Shown: positions 8,330 to 20,448 of the stretch, piece by piece
How the letters are laid out: the number at the start of each line of letters is the position of its first letter
How positions within the stretch are numbered: position 1 is the stretch's first letter
Source of the DNA: Comamonadaceae bacterium UBA4962
Lineage (GTDB): Bacteria > Pseudomonadota > Gammaproteobacteria > Burkholderiales > Burkholderiaceae_C
Direction: 5' to 3'
DNA length: 64,000 nucleotides
NCBI GenBank assembly: GCA_002397315.1
Contig: DHAE01000029.1
Coordinates: 145,053-209,052 of the forward strand
Notes under the pieces: model-generated
Told to the model about the DNA's origin: nothing
What the model saw: only the letters and a program-made list of their open reading frames with translations
The model's database searches: none
Position numbers and translations under genes: made by a program

Positions 8330-9205
8330 TCACTCCAGCACGGCCAGCACCACGGCCGACTCGTCCACCGAGAGCGCCACCCGCCAGCCCGTGCGCAGCC
8401 CCGAGCCATCGGGTGCGAAGCCCACCATGCGCACGCCGGCATCGAGATCGGCCACCACCTCGTCGCCCTGCGCGCCGCCGCGCGACACCCGGGCGACGCG
8501 TCCCGGCCAGGTGTTGGGCTCCGGCGCTTCCGGCAGGCCCCGCGCCGCGCTCCGCACCGGCGGCAGTGCCTGCGCCCGCACGGCGGTGGCCTTGCACAAC
8601 GCCAGCACCGCCGTACCCGGGCGCAGCCCGAGCAGCTCGCCGCTCTCGCGCGTGATGCGCGCAACCAGGTGCAGCCCGCCGGGGGCGCGCTCCGCAGGAA
8701 GCGTTGCAGCCGGCGGTTCGCCGTACAACCGCACCCGCGCCACGGCCCCATCGACCTCCAGCGCCTGCACCACGCAGGGCCACTGGTTGCGCATGCTGGT
8801 GCGCAGCGCCAGCCCCGCGGCCGGCCGGGCCGCTGGCGGCGCAGCCTCCGATAGGTCTCCGCCCTCCCCCGCAACCGTGGCCAGCACGCCCGCCCGGGCC
8901 TGCGCCAGCGCCTCGGCAGCGCGCAGCAGCGCATGGCCGGCTTCGGTCAGGCGCGCGCCGCCGCCGCCCGCGCCGCCCACCAACCGCTCCACCAGCGGCG
9001 CGCCGGCCAGGTTGGTGAGCGTGTCGACCGCCTGCCAGGCGGCCTTGTAGCTCACGCCCACCGCACGCGCGGCCTGCGAGATGGATCCGCCCCTGCCGAT
9101 CTCCCGCAGCACGGCAACGCGGCGGTCGGCGGGGCCGTGGGCCAGCGCGTCGGAGAAGGCGAGCGGGGCCGGCGCAGCCGCGGGCCGGGAGAGTCGGGAA
9201 GGCAT
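8330..9205 (-). CDS. modE: ModE-type molybdate-responsive transcription regulator
   Basis: 291 residues. The N-terminal winged helix (about 20-115) shows GRGGSISQAARAVGVSYKAA and the glycine-rich wing GGAGGGGARLTEAG, a hallmark of ModE. Two Mop/TOBE molybdate-binding modules follow: one starting SMRNQWPCVVQALE with LGLRPGTAVLALCKAT, one starting NTWPGRVARV. ModE normally represses molybdate uptake genes when molybdate is bound. No modABC genes lie in the window, so it acts in trans. The start ATG at 9205 was chosen as the first Met before the helix-turn-helix. It is divergent from the BCCT gene, with 106 bases between them. Confidence 0.88.
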   Translation of the reverse strand: MPSRLSRPAAAPAPLAFSDALAHGPADRRVAVLREIGRGGSISQAARAVGVSYKAAWQAVDTLTNLAGAPLVERLVGGAGGGGARLTEAGHALLRAAEALAQARAGVLATVAGEGGDLSEAAPPAARPAAGLALRTSMRNQWPCVVQALEVDGAVARVRLYGEPPAATLPAERAPGGLHLVARITRESGELLGLRPGTAVLALCKATAVRAQALPPVRSAARGLPEAPEPNTWPGRVARVSRGGAQGDEVVADLDAGVRMVGFAPDGSGLRTGWRVALSVDESAVVLAVLE

Positions 9206-9311
9206 GGGGGCGATGATGCCGCAAGCCGCCACCTGATGGACGCAGGCAGGACTCATCCGTTTCCGGTTTCGGCTGACAGACCAGCGGCTCTTGCGCCGCC
9301 ACACTCCGCGC

Positions 9312-10925
9312 ATGCCGCTTTCCTCCCCGACTCCGCCAGCGTCCGCGCCGGCCTCCGACCCGCAGCCCCTGCCCGCCCGCCTCTGGGCGGCAGCCCGCGG
9401 AAACCTGCAACTCACCGTGTCGGCCGGCGTGATCGCCGCCATCGTGCTCTGGGGGCTCGCATCGCCGGCCACGCTGGGGCTCTTCTTCGGCACGCTGCTC
9501 GCGAGCATCACGCGCAACTTCGGCTGGCTCTACCTGTGGGTGGTGCTCGGGCTGGTCGGGCTGGCTTTCTTCCTGGCCCTGAGCCGCTACGGCGACCTGA
9601 AGCTCGGCGACGAGGACGACGAGCCCGAGTTCTCCACCCCGACCTGGTTCGCGATGCTGTTCGCCGCCGGCATGGGGATCGGCCTCGTGTTCTGGGGCGT
9701 GGCGGAGCCGGTGTCGCACTACGGCCTGCCGCCCCCGGGCATCACGCCGCAGACGCCCGAGGCCGCGGGCGCCGCGATGCGCTACGCGTTCTTCCACTGG
9801 GGCCTGCATCCCTGGGCCATCTACGGAATCGTCGGGCTGGCGATCGCGTTCTTCCAGTTCCGCCGCCAAGCCCCTGCGCTGGTGAGTTCCGCCACCGAAT
9901 CGCTCCCCTGGCGCGGCATGCGGCGCCTCTCGCCCGCGGTGAACGTGCTGGCGGTGGTGGCCACGGCCTTCGGCGTCGCCGCCTCGCTCGGCATGGGTGC
10001 CGCGCAGATCAACGGCGGCCTGCAGGCGGTGTTCGGCGTTCCGGTCGGTCCGTGGTCGCAGGCGGCGATCATCGTGGTGACGACTGCGCTGTTCATCACC
10101 TCCGCCGTGAGCGGGCTGGACCGCGGCGTCAAGTGGCTCTCCACCGCCAACCTGCTGCTCGCGGCCCTCCTGGCACTGGTGGTGTTCCTGCTCGGGCCCA
10201 CCGTGTCGCTCGTGAACACCTTCACGAACACGCTGGGCGCCTACATCAGCGAGTTCGTGCGCACCAGCCTGCGCATGTCGCCGTTCCGGGACAGCAGCTG
10301 GGTGGGCGACTGGACCATCTTCTACTGGTCGTGGTGGATCGCGTGGTCGCCGTTCGTGGGCCTGTTCATCGCACGCGTCTCGCGCGGCCGCACCATCCGC
10401 CAGTTCGTGCTCGGCACGGTGGTCGCACCCACGCTGGTGGGCTTCCTGTGGTTCTCGATCTTCGGCGGCACCGCGCTGCACCTGGAGATCTTCCAGCAGA
10501 TTCCCCTGTCCGCCGCCGCGCACGCCGACCCGGCCACGGCGATGTTCACGATGTTCAATGCCATGCCGCTGGGTCTGGCGATGTCCATCGTGGCGACGGT
10601 GCTGGTGGTGGTGTTCTTCGTCACCTCGGGCGATTCGGCCACGCTGGTGCTGGGCACCATGAGCACGCGCGGCGATCCCAACCCCTCCGCGCGCGTGAAG
10701 ATCGTCTGGGGCCTGCTGGTGGCGGGCATCGCGCTGTCGCTGCTGTTCGCCGGGGGGCTGCAGGCGGTGCAGACGGCCACCATCGTGTTCGCATTGCCGT
10801 TCGCGCTGGTGCTGGTGCTCATGGCGGTGGCGCTGATGCGCGCGGTGCGCGAGGACCACGAGGCCGAACGCCTGCGCGAGCGCGCCCTGCGCCGCCGCCT
10901 GCGCGAAATGGTGATGCGCGATTGA
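9312..10925 (+). CDS. BCCT-family betaine/carnitine/choline transporter
   Basis: 537 residues with 12 predicted helices. The family motif GMGIGLVFWGVAEPVSHYG covers the conserved substrate region, and WTIFYWSWWIAWSPFVG-LFIARVSRGRTIRQF is the classic BCCT signature with the tryptophan box that binds quaternary ammonium groups. These carriers import osmolytes or nutrients by Na+ or H+ symport. The C-terminal tail is short and charged (RERALRRRLREMV), so it lacks a long osmosensory domain. The ATG at 9312 is preferred over an in-frame TTG 21 bases upstream. It is divergent from modE, but no molybdate link is implied. Confidence 0.93.
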   Translation: MPLSSPTPPASAPASDPQPLPARLWAAARGNLQLTVSAGVIAAIVLWGLASPATLGLFFGTLLASITRNFGWLYLWVVLGLVGLAFFLALSRYGDLKLGDEDDEPEFSTPTWFAMLFAAGMGIGLVFWGVAEPVSHYGLPPPGITPQTPEAAGAAMRYAFFHWGLHPWAIYGIVGLAIAFFQFRRQAPALVSSATESLPWRGMRRLSPAVNVLAVVATAFGVAASLGMGAAQINGGLQAVFGVPVGPWSQAAIIVVTTALFITSAVSGLDRGVKWLSTANLLLAALLALVVFLLGPTVSLVNTFTNTLGAYISEFVRTSLRMSPFRDSSWVGDWTIFYWSWWIAWSPFVGLFIARVSRGRTIRQFVLGTVVAPTLVGFLWFSIFGGTALHLEIFQQIPLSAAAHADPATAMFTMFNAMPLGLAMSIVATVLVVVFFVTSGDSATLVLGTMSTRGDPNPSARVKIVWGLLVAGIALSLLFAGGLQAVQTATIVFALPFALVLVLMAVALMRAVREDHEAERLRERALRRRLREMVMRD

Positions 10926-10937
10926 GGCGCGGAAACC

Positions 10938-10960
10938 GGGGCCGCGCCCGAAGCGGCCCC
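10938..10960 (+). terminator. GC-rich hairpin after the BCCT gene
   Basis: GGGGCCGC and GCGGCCCC pair perfectly (8 bp) around a 7-base loop, 12 bases after the BCCT stop. There is no U-tract, so factor-independent termination is uncertain. Confidence 0.35.
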
Positions 10961-11097
10961 GTCCTACAGCCCCAATCGCCGCCGCCGCGCGAGCTCGACC
11001 GGGCAGGCCATGCGCCAATGGCCTTCAGCCGACGCGGTCGTGCGGAAGCCATGCCGTTGCCCCTTCTTTCCCTCCACGACCTACCCAGGATCCCACA

Positions 11098-13050
11098 GTG
11101 CCGTCCAACGATTTCACCCTGCTGACCGCCCATGACGCCTATCTGCTGCGCGAGGGAACGCATGCGCGGCTCTACCAATCCCTCGGCTGCCACCTGCGGC
11201 GCGAGGAAGGCACGCCGGCCCGCGACGCGCGCGGTGCCGATTTCTCGGTCTGGGCGCCCAACGCCGCCTCGGTCTCGGTGATCGGCGACTGGAACGGCTG
11301 GAACGGCGACGCCGACCCGCTCGCCGCACGCAACGACGGCAGCGGCGTGTGGGAAGGCTTCGTGCCCCATGCCGCGCACGGGCAGGCCTACAAGTTCCGC
11401 ATCGTCTCGCGCAACGGCGGCCGCGTGCTGGAGAAGGCCGATCCGCTGGCCATCTGCTCCGAATTGCCGCCGCGCACGGCCTCCCGCGTCTGGGACCTGG
11501 ACTACACCTGGAACGACGGCGACTGGATGGCCTCGCGCGGCCCACACAACGCGCTCGACGCGCCGATGTCGATCTACGAGGTGCATGCGGGCTCCTGGCG
11601 CCGCAAGGACGGCCAGTTCATGGACTACCGCGAACTCGCCCATGCGCTGGGGGAGTACGTGCAGTCGATGGGCTTCACGCACGTCGAGCTGATGCCGGTG
11701 ACCGAGCACCCGTTCTACGGCTCCTGGGGCTACCAGACCACCGGCTACTTCGCGCCCACGGCGCGCTACGGCACGCCGCAGGATTTCATGTACTTCGTGG
11801 ACCACCTGCACCAGCTGGGCATCGGCGTGCTGCTGGACTGGGTGCCCTCGCACTTTCCGATGGACGGCCACGGCCTGGCCGAATTCGACGGCACGCACCT
11901 CTACGAGCATTCGGATCCGCGCCAGGGCTTCCACCCCGAATGGAACTCGGCCATCTTCAACTACGGCCGGCACGAGGTGCGCAGCTTCCTCATCTCGTCG
12001 GGCCTGTTCTGGCTCGACAAGTACCACCTGGACGGCCTGCGCGTGGACGCCGTGGCCTCCATGCTCTACCTCGATTACGCGCGCGACCACGGCGAATGGA
12101 TTCCCAACCGGCACGGTGGGCGCGAGAACCTGGAGGCGATCGAGTTCATGCGGCTGCTGAACCGCTCGCTCTACCGCGACCATCCCGACACCGTGAGCAT
12201 CGCGGAGGAATCGACCGCCTGGCCGATGGTGTCGCGGCCGCTGGAGATGAACGGCCTCGGGTTCGGCATGAAGTGGAACATGGGCTGGATGCACGACACG
12301 CTGGCCTACTTCAAGGAAGACCCGATCAACCGCCGCTACCACCACCACAAGCTCACGTTCTCGCTGGTGTACGCCTTCAACGAGAACTTCGTGCTGCCGC
12401 TCTCGCACGACGAGGTGGTGTACGGCAAGGGCTCGCTGATCAACAAGATGCCCGGCGACGACTGGCAGCAGTTCGCCAACCTGCGCGCGCTCTTCGGCCT
12501 GATGTGGGCGCACCCCGGCAAGAAGCTGCTCTTCATGGGCGGCGAATTCGGCCAGCGCCGCGAATGGACGCACGAGGGCGAGCTGGAATGGTGGGTGTGC
12601 GACGGCCCGCTGCACGGCGGCCTGCAGCGCATGGTGCGCGAACTGAACCGCGTCTACCGCAGCGAGCGGGCCCTGCACGATCTCGACTTCTCGCCCGAGG
12701 GCTTCCAGTGGCTCGAGGCGGACGATGCCGACCGCAGCGTGTTCGCCTTCCTGCGCAAGCCGGGTCCGCAGGCGCAGCGCCAGGGCGCCGGCCCGGTGCT
12801 GGTGGTCTGCAACCTGACGCCCGTGCCGCGCGAGAACTACCTCGTCGGCGTGCCCACCGCCGGCTACTGGCAGGAGCTGTTCAACAGCGATGCCCGCGAA
12901 TTCGGCGGCGCCGGCTGGGGCAACCTGGGCGGCCTGCAGGCCGCGCCGGTGCGCTCGCACCACTGGGAGCAGTCGATCTGCCTCACGCTGCCGCCGCTGT
13001 CCACCCTCATCCTTCGACAGGAGCCCGCACGCCATGCCCTCACCCCGTGA
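11098..13050 (+). CDS. glgB: 1,4-alpha-glucan branching enzyme
   Basis: 650 residues. It cuts alpha-1,4 chains and re-attaches them in alpha-1,6 linkage. The N-terminal CBM48 module shows FSVWAPNAASVSVIGDWNGW, and the GH13 barrel shows DWVPSHFP. The nucleophile is D317 in GLRVDAV, the acid/base Glu lies in AEEST (370/371) and the third acidic residue is D438 in SHDEVVYGKGS. It lacks the extra N1 domain found in the ~730-residue enterobacterial enzyme, so it is the short form. The start is GTG at 11098, with AGGA seven bases upstream. Its 3' end overlaps glgE by 17 bases. As first gene of the GlgE-pathway operon it branches the chains that GlgE extends. Confidence 0.96.
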   Translation: MPSNDFTLLTAHDAYLLREGTHARLYQSLGCHLRREEGTPARDARGADFSVWAPNAASVSVIGDWNGWNGDADPLAARNDGSGVWEGFVPHAAHGQAYKFRIVSRNGGRVLEKADPLAICSELPPRTASRVWDLDYTWNDGDWMASRGPHNALDAPMSIYEVHAGSWRRKDGQFMDYRELAHALGEYVQSMGFTHVELMPVTEHPFYGSWGYQTTGYFAPTARYGTPQDFMYFVDHLHQLGIGVLLDWVPSHFPMDGHGLAEFDGTHLYEHSDPRQGFHPEWNSAIFNYGRHEVRSFLISSGLFWLDKYHLDGLRVDAVASMLYLDYARDHGEWIPNRHGGRENLEAIEFMRLLNRSLYRDHPDTVSIAEESTAWPMVSRPLEMNGLGFGMKWNMGWMHDTLAYFKEDPINRRYHHHKLTFSLVYAFNENFVLPLSHDEVVYGKGSLINKMPGDDWQQFANLRALFGLMWAHPGKKLLFMGGEFGQRREWTHEGELEWWVCDGPLHGGLQRMVRELNRVYRSERALHDLDFSPEGFQWLEADDADRSVFAFLRKPGPQAQRQGAGPVLVVCNLTPVPRENYLVGVPTAGYWQELFNSDAREFGGAGWGNLGGLQAAPVRSHHWEQSICLTLPPLSTLILRQEPARHALTP

Positions 13051-15277
13051 ACCCGCGCCCTCGTCTTCGCCGTCTTCCTCCCGCACCCCGGCTTCTGCGG
13101 CTCCTGCGCCGCCGGGACCGCAGCGCGCCGCGGATGCTCCTTCCGGCCAGAGCGCGGAAAGCCGCCACTCTCCGGTGACCGCATCCGCCACCGCACCGCA
13201 CGCCGCCTCCCCGTCGCCTTCCGGCACCCTGCCGCCCGGTGACGAAGGCCGCGGCCGCGCCGTGATCGATGCGGTGCTGCCGGCCGTGAACGGCGGGCGC
13301 TTCCCCGTGAAGCGTGTGGCCGGCGAGCCGGTGCGCATCACCGCCCACTGCTTCACCGACGGGCACGACGTGCCGCGCGCGATGCTGCGGTGGTGGAAGG
13401 ATGCCGAGGACGGATCGCCGGCCCCGGAAGCGCCCACCGAGGTGCCGATGCGGCTGGAGGTGAACGACGAGTGGTGGGCCGAGTTCACGCCCGAAGAGCC
13501 GGGCCTCTACCGCTACACCGTGGCGGCCTGGGTGGACACCTTCGAATCCTGGCGGCACGACATGGAGCGCCGCGTGGATGCGGCCGACATCCGCGTGGCG
13601 GCCCGCGTGGGCGCCGCCGAGGCGCGCGCCGCCGCCATGCGCGCGGCGTCGCACACCGCCCCCGCCGACGCCCGGTTGCTGGAGGCCTGGGCCGCGGACC
13701 TGGAACAGGGCGCGCAGGGCCCGGACGGCGGCGCCGAGGCGCTCAAGGCACTGGCGCTGCAGGACGATGCCGCCGAGGCGATGCGCCGCCACCCGGACCG
13801 CAGCCTGCAGACCATTCATCCCGTCGCCCTGCCGCTGCGCGCGGACCGGGAGCGCGCCCGCTTCAGCAGCTGGTACGAGCTCTTCCCGCGCTCGGCCTCG
13901 CCCGTGCCCGGCATGCACGGCACCTTCCGCGACGTGGAAGCCCGCCTGCCCGGCATCGCCGAGATGGGCTTCGACGTGCTGTACCTGCCCCCCATCCACC
14001 CGATCGGCCGCGTGCAGCGCAAGGGCCCGAACAACGCGCTCACCGCCGGTCCGGACGACGTCGGGAGCCCCTGGGCGATCGGCGCCGACGAAGGCGGCCA
14101 CAAGTCCATCCATCCGGAGCTGGGCACGGCGGAGGATTTCCGCCGGCTGGTGGCCCGCGCGCGCGAGCACGGCATCGACGTCGCGATGGACATCGCCTTC
14201 CAGTGCGCGCCCGACCATCCCTACGTGCGCGAGCACCCGGACTGGTTCCGCTGGCGGCCCGACGGCACGGTGCAGTACGCCGAGAACCCGCCCAAGAAAT
14301 ACCAGGACATCTACCCCTTCCATTTCGAGTGCGAGGACTGGCGCGGCCTCTGGCAGGAGCTGCGCAGCGTGTTCGCGCACTGGATCAGACAGGGCGTGCA
14401 GATCTTCCGGGTGGACAACCCCCACACCAAGGCGTTCGCCTTCTGGGAATGGGTGATCCAGGACATCCAGCGCGAGTACCCCGGCACGATCTTCCTCGCC
14501 GAGGCGTTCACGCGGCCCAAGGTGATGCACGGCCTCGCCAAGCGCGGCTTCACGCAGTCGTACACCTACTTCACCTGGCGCACCACGCGGCAGGAACTCA
14601 CCGAGTACTTCACCGAACTCAACACCGCGCCGGGCCGCGACTACTTCCGGCCCAACGCCTGGCCCAACACGCCCGACATCCTGCCCGCCCACCTGCAGGG
14701 CGGCGAACCCGCGGTGTTCGCGTACCGGCTGGTGCTGGCGGCCACGCTCTCGGCCAACTACGGCATCTACGGCCCGGCCTACGAATTGCTGGAGCACGAG
14801 CCGCGCGCGCCCGGCAGCGAGGAATACCGCGATTCCGAGAAGTACCAGCTGCGCCACTGGGACCTGGACCGGCCCGGCAGCCTGCGCCCGCTGATCGCCT
14901 GCGTGAACCGCATCCGCCGCGAGCATGCCGCGCTGCAGGCCGACCACAGCCTGCGCTTCCTGCCCGTCGACAATGACATGCTGCTGGCCTACATGAAACG
15001 CTCGCCCGATGGCCGCGACGTGATCGTGACGGTGGTCAACCTCGATCCGCACCACGCGCAATCGGGCTGGATGCGCCTCTCGCCCGCGGACATCGCCATC
15101 GCGGAAGGCGACCCGCCCGCGGCCGACTGGCAGATGCACGACCTGCTGAGCCAGCAGCGCTTCGTCTGGCAGGGCGAGCACCACTACATCCTGCTCGACC
15201 CGCGCCGCGCCCCGGCCCACATCTTCGCCGTGCGGCGCCGCGTGGCGGACGCCGGAAGCCTCGACCCTTTCCAGTGA
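13034..15277 (+). CDS. glgE: Alpha-1,4-glucan:maltose-1-phosphate maltosyltransferase
   Basis: 747 residues; GH13_3 enzyme that transfers maltosyl units from maltose-1-phosphate to growing alpha-glucan. After a 60-residue Ser/Pro/Ala-rich leader come an N-domain (IDAVLPAVNGGRFPVKR) and the barrel with LPPIHPIGRVQRKGPNN and MDIAFQCAPDHPY. The nucleophile is D461 in FRVDNPHTKA and the acid/base is E490 in LAEAFTRPK; the 29-residue spacing equals that known for actinobacterial GlgE. The start ATG at 13034 lies within the end of glgB, after AGGAG. treS starts four bases after its stop. Coupled translation with both neighbours fits a single metabolic unit. Confidence 0.95.
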   Translation: MPSPREPAPSSSPSSSRTPASAAPAPPGPQRAADAPSGQSAESRHSPVTASATAPHAASPSPSGTLPPGDEGRGRAVIDAVLPAVNGGRFPVKRVAGEPVRITAHCFTDGHDVPRAMLRWWKDAEDGSPAPEAPTEVPMRLEVNDEWWAEFTPEEPGLYRYTVAAWVDTFESWRHDMERRVDAADIRVAARVGAAEARAAAMRAASHTAPADARLLEAWAADLEQGAQGPDGGAEALKALALQDDAAEAMRRHPDRSLQTIHPVALPLRADRERARFSSWYELFPRSASPVPGMHGTFRDVEARLPGIAEMGFDVLYLPPIHPIGRVQRKGPNNALTAGPDDVGSPWAIGADEGGHKSIHPELGTAEDFRRLVARAREHGIDVAMDIAFQCAPDHPYVREHPDWFRWRPDGTVQYAENPPKKYQDIYPFHFECEDWRGLWQELRSVFAHWIRQGVQIFRVDNPHTKAFAFWEWVIQDIQREYPGTIFLAEAFTRPKVMHGLAKRGFTQSYTYFTWRTTRQELTEYFTELNTAPGRDYFRPNAWPNTPDILPAHLQGGEPAVFAYRLVLAATLSANYGIYGPAYELLEHEPRAPGSEEYRDSEKYQLRHWDLDRPGSLRPLIACVNRIRREHAALQADHSLRFLPVDNDMLLAYMKRSPDGRDVIVTVVNLDPHHAQSGWMRLSPADIAIAEGDPPAADWQMHDLLSQQRFVWQGEHHYILLDPRRAPAHIFAVRRRVADAGSLDPFQ

Positions 15278-15281
15278 TGCC

Positions 15282-18773
<3,492 letters not shown>

Positions 18774-18778
18774 ACGCA

Positions 18779-18806
18779 CGGGGGCCGGCCTCCCGGCGGG
18801 CCCCCG
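18779..18806 (+). terminator. Hairpin after the GlgE operon
   Basis: CGGGGGCC pairs with GGCCCCCG (8 bp) across a 12-base loop, six bases after the treS stop. A pyrimidine-rich run but no U-tract follows, so it is only a candidate end of the glgB-glgE-treS transcript. Confidence 0.4.
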
Positions 18807-18871
18807 CTTCCGTCGCCTTCCCACCCCGATAGCCCCTTGCGGGCCCCACCCATTTCGCCGAGGCTTCATCC

Positions 18872-19612
18872 ATGGAACATTTCGCTTTTCCCCTCGAGCC
18901 CGTCCGCGCCATGCTGTTCCAGCTCGGCGCGTTCCTCCCGCGCCTGCTGGTGGCCCTGGTGGTCGTCGCGGTGGGCTGGCTGGTCGCCAAGGCCGCGCGC
19001 TTCGCGGTGACGCGCGGCCTGCGCGCCATCAACGTCCAGGTGCTCGCCGAGCGCGCGGGCCTCGACGGTTTCCTGCGGCAGGCCGGCTCGAAGACCGACA
19101 CCATCGGCCTCTTCGGTCTGCTGGCCTACGGCATCGTGCTGCTCGCCGCCCTGCTGATCGCCTTCAACGGCATGGGCCTGAGCTACGTCACGGCCCTGCT
19201 CAGCCGGGTGCTCTGGTTCATCCCGAACCTGTTCATCGCGCTGCTGATCCTCGCGCTGGGCGCGTACTTCGCGCGCTTCGTGGGCGACATGGTCTCGGCC
19301 TACTGCCGGCGCGCGGGCATGGCGGACACGGTGCTGCTCGGCAAGATCGCGCAGTACGCGATCGTCATCTTCTCGGTACTGATCGCACTGGACCAGCTCG
19401 GCATCGGCGGCGACATCGTGCGCCAGAGCTTCCTGATCCTGCTGGGCGGCATCGTCTTCGGCCTCGCGCTCGCCTTCGGCCTGGGCGGCCGCGAGCGCGC
19501 CGCCGAATGCATCGAGCAATGGTGGCCGCGCCGCCGCGGCGATGCCCCCCCACCGCGGGATCCGATCGTGCCGCCGCGCGATCCCCGGGATCCGCGCGAT
19601 CCGCGGTTCTGA
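18872..19612 (+). CDS. Mechanosensitive-channel-like TM-helix repeat protein
   Basis: 246 residues with about five hydrophobic helices (roughly 15-45, 75-100, 105-130, 150-175, 188-212). The Gly/Ala-rich helices, such as VVAVGWLVAKAARFAVTRGLR and LLGGIVFGLALAFGLGGRERA, are those of the conserved-TM-helix family related to MscS (CmpX type). The MscS cytoplasmic beta domain is absent. The tail ends in a proline-rich run with PRDP repeated three times, encoded by a GATCC-rich repeat. It could sense or relieve membrane tension, which would suit osmotic adaptation next to trehalose/glucan genes, but that link is inference from position. Confidence 0.75.
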   Translation: MEHFAFPLEPVRAMLFQLGAFLPRLLVALVVVAVGWLVAKAARFAVTRGLRAINVQVLAERAGLDGFLRQAGSKTDTIGLFGLLAYGIVLLAALLIAFNGMGLSYVTALLSRVLWFIPNLFIALLILALGAYFARFVGDMVSAYCRRAGMADTVLLGKIAQYAIVIFSVLIALDQLGIGGDIVRQSFLILLGGIVFGLALAFGLGGRERAAECIEQWWPRRRGDAPPPRDPIVPPRDPRDPRDPRF

Positions 19613-19652
19613 TCCGCCGCGGTCTTCTTCTTTTCACGCTCTTTCCTGCCGC

Positions 19653-19687
19653 AACGGCCCGTGTCTCCGGACGGCACGGGCCGTTTC
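19653..19687 (+). terminator. Perfect 11-bp hairpin terminator candidate
   Basis: AACGGCCCGTG at 19653-19663 and CACGGGCCGTT at 19675-19685 pair without mismatch, with an 11-base loop. A short T-run (GTTT) follows. It lies 41 bases after the channel-like gene and about 170 bases before dctQ, so it probably ends the former's transcript. Confidence 0.55.
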
Positions 19688-19854
19688 CATTGCGCCCCCG
19701 CACTTCCACGCACGGGAAAACCCCAGCCCCCCGCGTCAGCCTTTTCTCAGCCCAGGCGCCGTACGATCCGCTCTAATGCCGGGCGGACGCGGCGCCGGGT
19801 TTTTTTTCGCGCGCGTCCGCCCACAACACCAACGAACGACAGGAGACAGCAAGC

Positions 19855-20394
19855 GTGACAGGACTCCTCCAACTGGCCCGGGGCATGGACTGGGTTTCGA
19901 CCAAGCTCAGCAAGGTCGCCGGCTGGGCCGTGCTCGCCGCCGCCCTGATTTCCGCCGGCAACGCCCTCGTGCGCTACGGGCTCGACATGAGCTCGAACGC
20001 ATGGCTCGAGATCCAGTGGTACCTCTTCGGCACCACCGTGATGCTCGGCGCGCCCTTGGTGCTCAAGCTCAACGAACACGTGCGCGTGGACATCATCTAC
20101 GGCAAGCTGCGCGGCCGCGGCCCGGTGTTCGTCGACCTGTTCGGCCTCATCGTCTTCCTGCTGCCCGTGATGGGCCTGCTCACCTGGCTCACCTGGCCGT
20201 TCTTCTGGAACATGTTCGTCACCAAGGAAATGTCGGGGAACATCGGCGGCCTCATCCGCTGGCCCGCGGCGCTGCTCCTGCCCGTGGGCTTCGGCGCGGT
20301 CTTCCTGCAGGGCGTGGCGGAGATCATCAAGCGCGTGGCCTATCTCACTGGCCACCTGCAGATCAGCACCCACTACGAGAAGCCGGTGCAGTAA
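19855..20394 (+). CDS. dctQ: TRAP transporter small permease (DctQ)
   Basis: 179 residues, four membrane helices. WLEIQWYLFGTTVMLGAPLVLKLNEHVRVDI is the conserved DctQ helix-loop with the NEHVRVD block. DctQ joins the large permease to form the membrane part of a TRAP importer driven by an ion gradient. The start is GTG at 19855, supported by AGGAG nine bases upstream. dctM follows 54 bases downstream. The likely binding protein is dctP at 23358-24437, on the opposite strand. Confidence 0.9.
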   Translation: MTGLLQLARGMDWVSTKLSKVAGWAVLAAALISAGNALVRYGLDMSSNAWLEIQWYLFGTTVMLGAPLVLKLNEHVRVDIIYGKLRGRGPVFVDLFGLIVFLLPVMGLLTWLTWPFFWNMFVTKEMSGNIGGLIRWPAALLLPVGFGAVFLQGVAEIIKRVAYLTGHLQISTHYEKPVQ

Positions 20395-20448
20395 CCGCAT
20401 CCGCAAAAAAGCGCCGCCCGACCCGACTTCTGCAGGAAGACTCTCCCC